Shown here: positions 6,151-8,241 of the stretch, in pieces
Numbering within the stretch: the stretch's first letter is position 1
How the letters are laid out: each line of letters starts with the position of its first letter
Assembly (NCBI GenBank): GCA_021814085.1
Contig: JAKAJA010000068.1
Span: 1-8,241, forward strand
Reading direction: 5' to 3'
Source: Acidobacteriota bacterium
GTDB taxonomy: Bacteria; Acidobacteriota; UBA4820; DSQY01
Length of the DNA stretch: 8,241 bases
Program-made: the position numbers and the translations under genes
Notes under the pieces: generated by a model
Told to the model about the DNA's origin: nothing
Database searches by the model: none
The model's input: only the letters and a program-made list of their open reading frames with translations

Positions 6151-7608
6151 ATGACGACCGTCGACCAATTCTCCCCTCCTGCCGGTCCCGATCTTGAAGA
6201 AGGGGCGGAGCCCCAGTTTCGTGATACATTTATGCCAACGATGAACCGCGATCGGGGTAAAGGGCAAAAGACGGTTCTCATCGTGGACGACGAGCAGGCG
6301 ATCCGGATCGGCCTCGCCGCCTACCTTGAGAAGTGCGGCTTCGCGGTCGTGGAAGCCGCGTCCCTCGCTGAGGCCAGGAGGGCCCTGGCCGAGAGCGTTC
6401 ACGACGCCGTACTCCTGGACGCCTATCTCACGGATGGGCAAGGCGTGGACTTGATCCTGGACATCCGCGCTACCGACCCTTCCGTGCCCATCCTCATGAT
6501 GACGGGACAGGGGACCATCCCCTTGGCCGTGGAGGCCATGCGGCGAGGCGCCGACCACTTTTTCACCAAACCCGTGGACCTGAAGGAGCTGGAGGTCTAT
6601 CTCAACAAGTCCCTCCAGATCGGCTCGCTCAGGCGATCGCACCGCGCTCTAAGGGAGCGCCCGGCCACCATCATCCCCTACTACGGGGAGTCGGACGCCT
6701 TCAAATCCATCTTCCCGCTCATCGATGCCGCGTGCCGGCACAAGAGCCCCGTCCTCCTCCGCGGGGAAACGGGGACTGGAAAGGGATTACTGGCAAGGCA
6801 CATCCACTCGAGGAGCGCCAACAGCAGGGAGCCCTTCGTGGAACTCAACTGCGCCGGGCTCAAGGGCGAGTTCCTCGAGAGCGAGCTCTTCGGGCATACG
6901 AAGGGGGCCTTCACGGGCGCCGTGGATGCCAAGGAGGGGCTCCTCGAGCGGGCCCACCGCGGGACCCTGTTCCTGGACGAGATCGGGGACATGGACCTCT
7001 CCCTCCAATCGAAGTTTCTGAAGGTTCTCGAGGAGAAGCGTTTCCGTCCCCTTGGCCAGGTTGACGAGCGCATCTCCGACTTCCGGCTCATCTGCGCCAC
7101 GAACCAGAACCTCGATGAACTCATCGGCGCCGGCACGTTCCGGAGGGACGTCTACTACCGCATCAATACCCTCGTCATCTCGCTGCCACCCCTGCGCGAG
7201 ATGATGGAGGACCTCCCGGGCATCGCCCACCACATCCTCCGCTTCATCGCCGGCGGCAGGAAAGAACCGGTCCTCTCCCCGGCCGTGCTGGAGAAGCTCG
7301 CGGCTTACCCTTGGCCGGGCAACATGCGGGAGCTCCACAACGTCCTGGAGCGGGCGTGGATTCTCTCCGACAGCAAGGAGATCCGGCTCGAGCACCTGGC
7401 CCTCCTCACGGCCGGTGAGCCGGACCGGCCCAAGCCAGAGGAGAGCGCGGACCAGGACCTGGACGCGGCCGAGAAGGCCCACATCATAAAGATTCTGAAA
7501 GAGGAGCGGGGCAAAGTCCCCGAGGCGGCCAAGCGATTGGGCGTCTCCCGTCCGACCCTCTACAGGAAGATCACCCAGCACGGCATCAACCTCGGCGAGA
7601 CGCGCTGA
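6151..7608 (+). CDS. NtrC-family sigma54-dependent response regulator
   Basis: This 485-residue bacterial enhancer-binding protein should use ATP hydrolysis to open sigma54 promoters when its receiver is phosphorylated. After an unusual leader (1-39) comes the receiver: Asp46/Asp47, phospho-acceptor Asp90 (VLLDAYLTDG), Thr118 and Lys140. The AAA+ domain (about 175-400) has Walker A GETGTGKG (205-212), an intact GAFTGA sigma54-contact loop (252-257), Walker B LFLDEIGD (273-280), the arginine-finger region FRRDVYYRIN (330-339) and sensor II PWPGNMRELHN (387-397). The C-terminus holds a Fis-type helix-turn-helix, VPEAAKRLGVSRPTLYRKI (456-474). All motifs needed for sigma54 activation are present. 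It is the second gene of the operon, 12 bp after the cysteine-rich receiver protein. The sigma54 promoter ahead of the operon suggests that it activates its own expression. Targets elsewhere are unknown. Confidence 0.95.
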   Translation: MTTVDQFSPPAGPDLEEGAEPQFRDTFMPTMNRDRGKGQKTVLIVDDEQAIRIGLAAYLEKCGFAVVEAASLAEARRALAESVHDAVLLDAYLTDGQGVDLILDIRATDPSVPILMMTGQGTIPLAVEAMRRGADHFFTKPVDLKELEVYLNKSLQIGSLRRSHRALRERPATIIPYYGESDAFKSIFPLIDAACRHKSPVLLRGETGTGKGLLARHIHSRSANSREPFVELNCAGLKGEFLESELFGHTKGAFTGAVDAKEGLLERAHRGTLFLDEIGDMDLSLQSKFLKVLEEKRFRPLGQVDERISDFRLICATNQNLDELIGAGTFRRDVYYRINTLVISLPPLREMMEDLPGIAHHILRFIAGGRKEPVLSPAVLEKLAAYPWPGNMRELHNVLERAWILSDSKEIRLEHLALLTAGEPDRPKPEESADQDLDAAEKAHIIKILKEERGKVPEAAKRLGVSRPTLYRKITQHGINLGETR

Positions 7609-7650
7609 TAACAACCTGCCTTCCACGGTGGAGTGATCCCTCGTTCATAT

Positions 7651-7697
7651 AGGCGGGATACACATCCCGGCCGGGGCGTGGATCTGTATCCTCGCCT
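7651..7697. repeat. Long bulged inverted repeat between the activator operon and the convergent kinase
   Basis: AGGCGGGATACA (7651-7662) pairs with TGTATCCTCGCCT (7685-7697), giving 12 base pairs with one bulged base. The 22-nt loop contains a second palindrome, CCCGGCCGGG (7666-7675). GGGAT-ACAC-ATCCC (7655-7668) is an alternative fold. No T-run follows on the plus strand. It begins 43 bp after the NtrC-family stop and could be a factor-assisted 3' end, an mRNA-stabilising hairpin or a dispersed REP-like element. Which of these cannot be decided here. Confidence 0.45.
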
Positions 7698-7758
7698 GCG
7701 GGGCGCAAACGATGAACGACAAGTTGGTATGAGCAGTAGGAACGGTCAGCGGATCGCG

Positions 7759-7781
7759 AAAATGCCCCTTCGCCATGGGCA
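7759..7781 (-). terminator. Weak intrinsic terminator for the histidine kinase gene
   Basis: On the minus strand TGCCC (7781-7777) and GGGCA (7767-7763) form a 5-bp stem with a 9-nt loop, followed directly by TTTT (7762-7759). It lies 38 bp past the kinase stop. The stem is short and the T-run has only four bases, so termination is likely partial. Confidence 0.35.
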
Positions 7782-7819
7782 ATCCGAATTGTGACGTGTC
7801 GGAGAGGCACTGCCCGGCG

Positions 7820-8241
7820 TCAATCCGCCGACGGGGGAAGGATGGCTTTGGAGGAAGGCCCTTTCAACGGCAGGGTGAACCAGAAGGCGCTCCCCTTGCC
7901 CGGTTCGCTGGTGACCCCGATGGCGCCGCCGTGGGCCTCCACCGCGAGCTTGCAGAAGGTGAGCCCGAGGCCTGACGTGAGCTTGCGCTTGCGGTCGCCC
8001 ATCTCCACCTGGCCGAACTTCTCAAAAATCTTCTCGTGATACTCGGGGGGGATCCCCGGCCCGTCGTCGTGTACCGACACCTTTACCAAATCGCCGTGCG
8101 CCTCCACGGCCACTCGGATGGTGCTCTCCTCGGGGGTGAACTGGAAGGCGTTGGTGAGCAGGTTCTGCAAGACCCGCTGCACCAGATCGCCGTCGCAGAC
8201 CAGTTCCACGGGTTTCTTTGGCAAGGAGGCCTCGAAGTGGC
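7820..8241 (-). CDS. Sensor histidine kinase, C-terminal HATPase domain (N-terminus beyond right edge)
   Basis: The visible 139 residues are the ATP-binding half of a two-component kinase; the frame stays open to the right edge, so the sensor and the phospho-acceptor His lie outside. The motifs appear in order: N-box VLQNLLTNAFQFTPEE, G1 VHDDGPGIPPEYHEKIFEKFGQ (centred near 8053), G2 SGLGLTFCKLAVEAHGG (near 7955) and the final GKGSAFWFTLP. The protein ends with a short tail ILPPSAD after the domain and has no attached receiver at this end. The N-box has Gln where most kinases have Lys or Arg (NAFQFTP), a mild variant. The gene converges on the NtrC-family operon, which makes it a reasonable but unproven partner for the two receivers. 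An internal TTG at 8224 is not the real start, because the domain continues upstream of it. Confidence 0.92.
   Translation of the reverse strand, partial: HFEASLPKKPVELVCDGDLVQRVLQNLLTNAFQFTPEESTIRVAVEAHGDLVKVSVHDDGPGIPPEYHEKIFEKFGQVEMGDRKRKLTSGLGLTFCKLAVEAHGGAIGVTSEPGKGSAFWFTLPLKGPSSKAILPPSAD

Noticed and set aside
7586..7810. A 74-codon minus-strand frame in the gap before the kinase gene
   Set aside because: It overlaps the end of the NtrC-family gene and the inverted repeat, has no ribosome binding site that I can see, and shows no protein-like pattern.

Overview
The window is a high-GC bacterial chromosomal segment. It shows typical Gram-negative content: two genes with signal peptides, a polytopic PMT/ArnT-like glycosyltransferase, a YihG-type phospholipid acyltransferase and a sigma54-type two-component operon. 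I see no rRNA, tRNA, CRISPR, insertion sequence or phage signal. The combination of a PKD/TIG-tailed sulfatase, an NtrC-family regulator and a short cysteine-rich receiver protein would fit Acidobacteriota or a deltaproteobacterial or myxobacterial relative. That placement is a guess from gene style, not a measured result.

Layout. (1) Positions 1-1122, minus strand: the first 374 residues of a membrane glycosyltransferase of the PMT/GT39-83 type, running off the left edge. (2) 1341-1934, plus strand: a secreted cyclophilin-type peptidyl-prolyl isomerase, divergent from the glycosyltransferase across a 218-bp spacer. (3) 1961-2881, minus strand: a YihG-like lysophosphatidate acyltransferase, tail-to-tail with the cyclophilin and only 26 bp away. 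(4) 3006-5051, minus strand: a secreted N-acetylglucosamine-6-sulfatase-like enzyme with C-terminal PKD and TIG-like modules. It has a good sigma70-type promoter (TTGACA, 17-bp spacer, TATATA) at its head. (5) 5146-5469: a regulatory intergenic region with a well-spaced sigma54 (-24/-12) promoter and five GAGAC/GTCTC half-sites upstream of it. (6) 5470-6138 and 6151-7608, plus strand: a two-gene operon encoding a cysteine-rich zinc-ribbon-like plus receiver protein and a complete NtrC-family sigma54 activator (receiver, AAA+, Fis-type HTH). (7) 7820-8241, minus strand: the C-terminal ATPase end of a histidine kinase that runs off the right edge, convergent with the operon. Hairpins lie in the 211-bp gap between them.

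How they may work together (inference). The sigma54 promoter and upstream half-site cluster lie directly ahead of an operon that encodes a sigma54 activator, which suggests positive autoregulation. The kinase and the two receiver proteins could form one phosphorelay. The sulfatase is divergent from this operon and has its own sigma70-type promoter. Whether the relay also controls the sulfatase cannot be told from the sequence. The strongest candidate for something under-described is the regulatory unit at 5146-8241: cysteine-rich receiver, NtrC activator, convergent kinase and self-directed sigma54 promoter.
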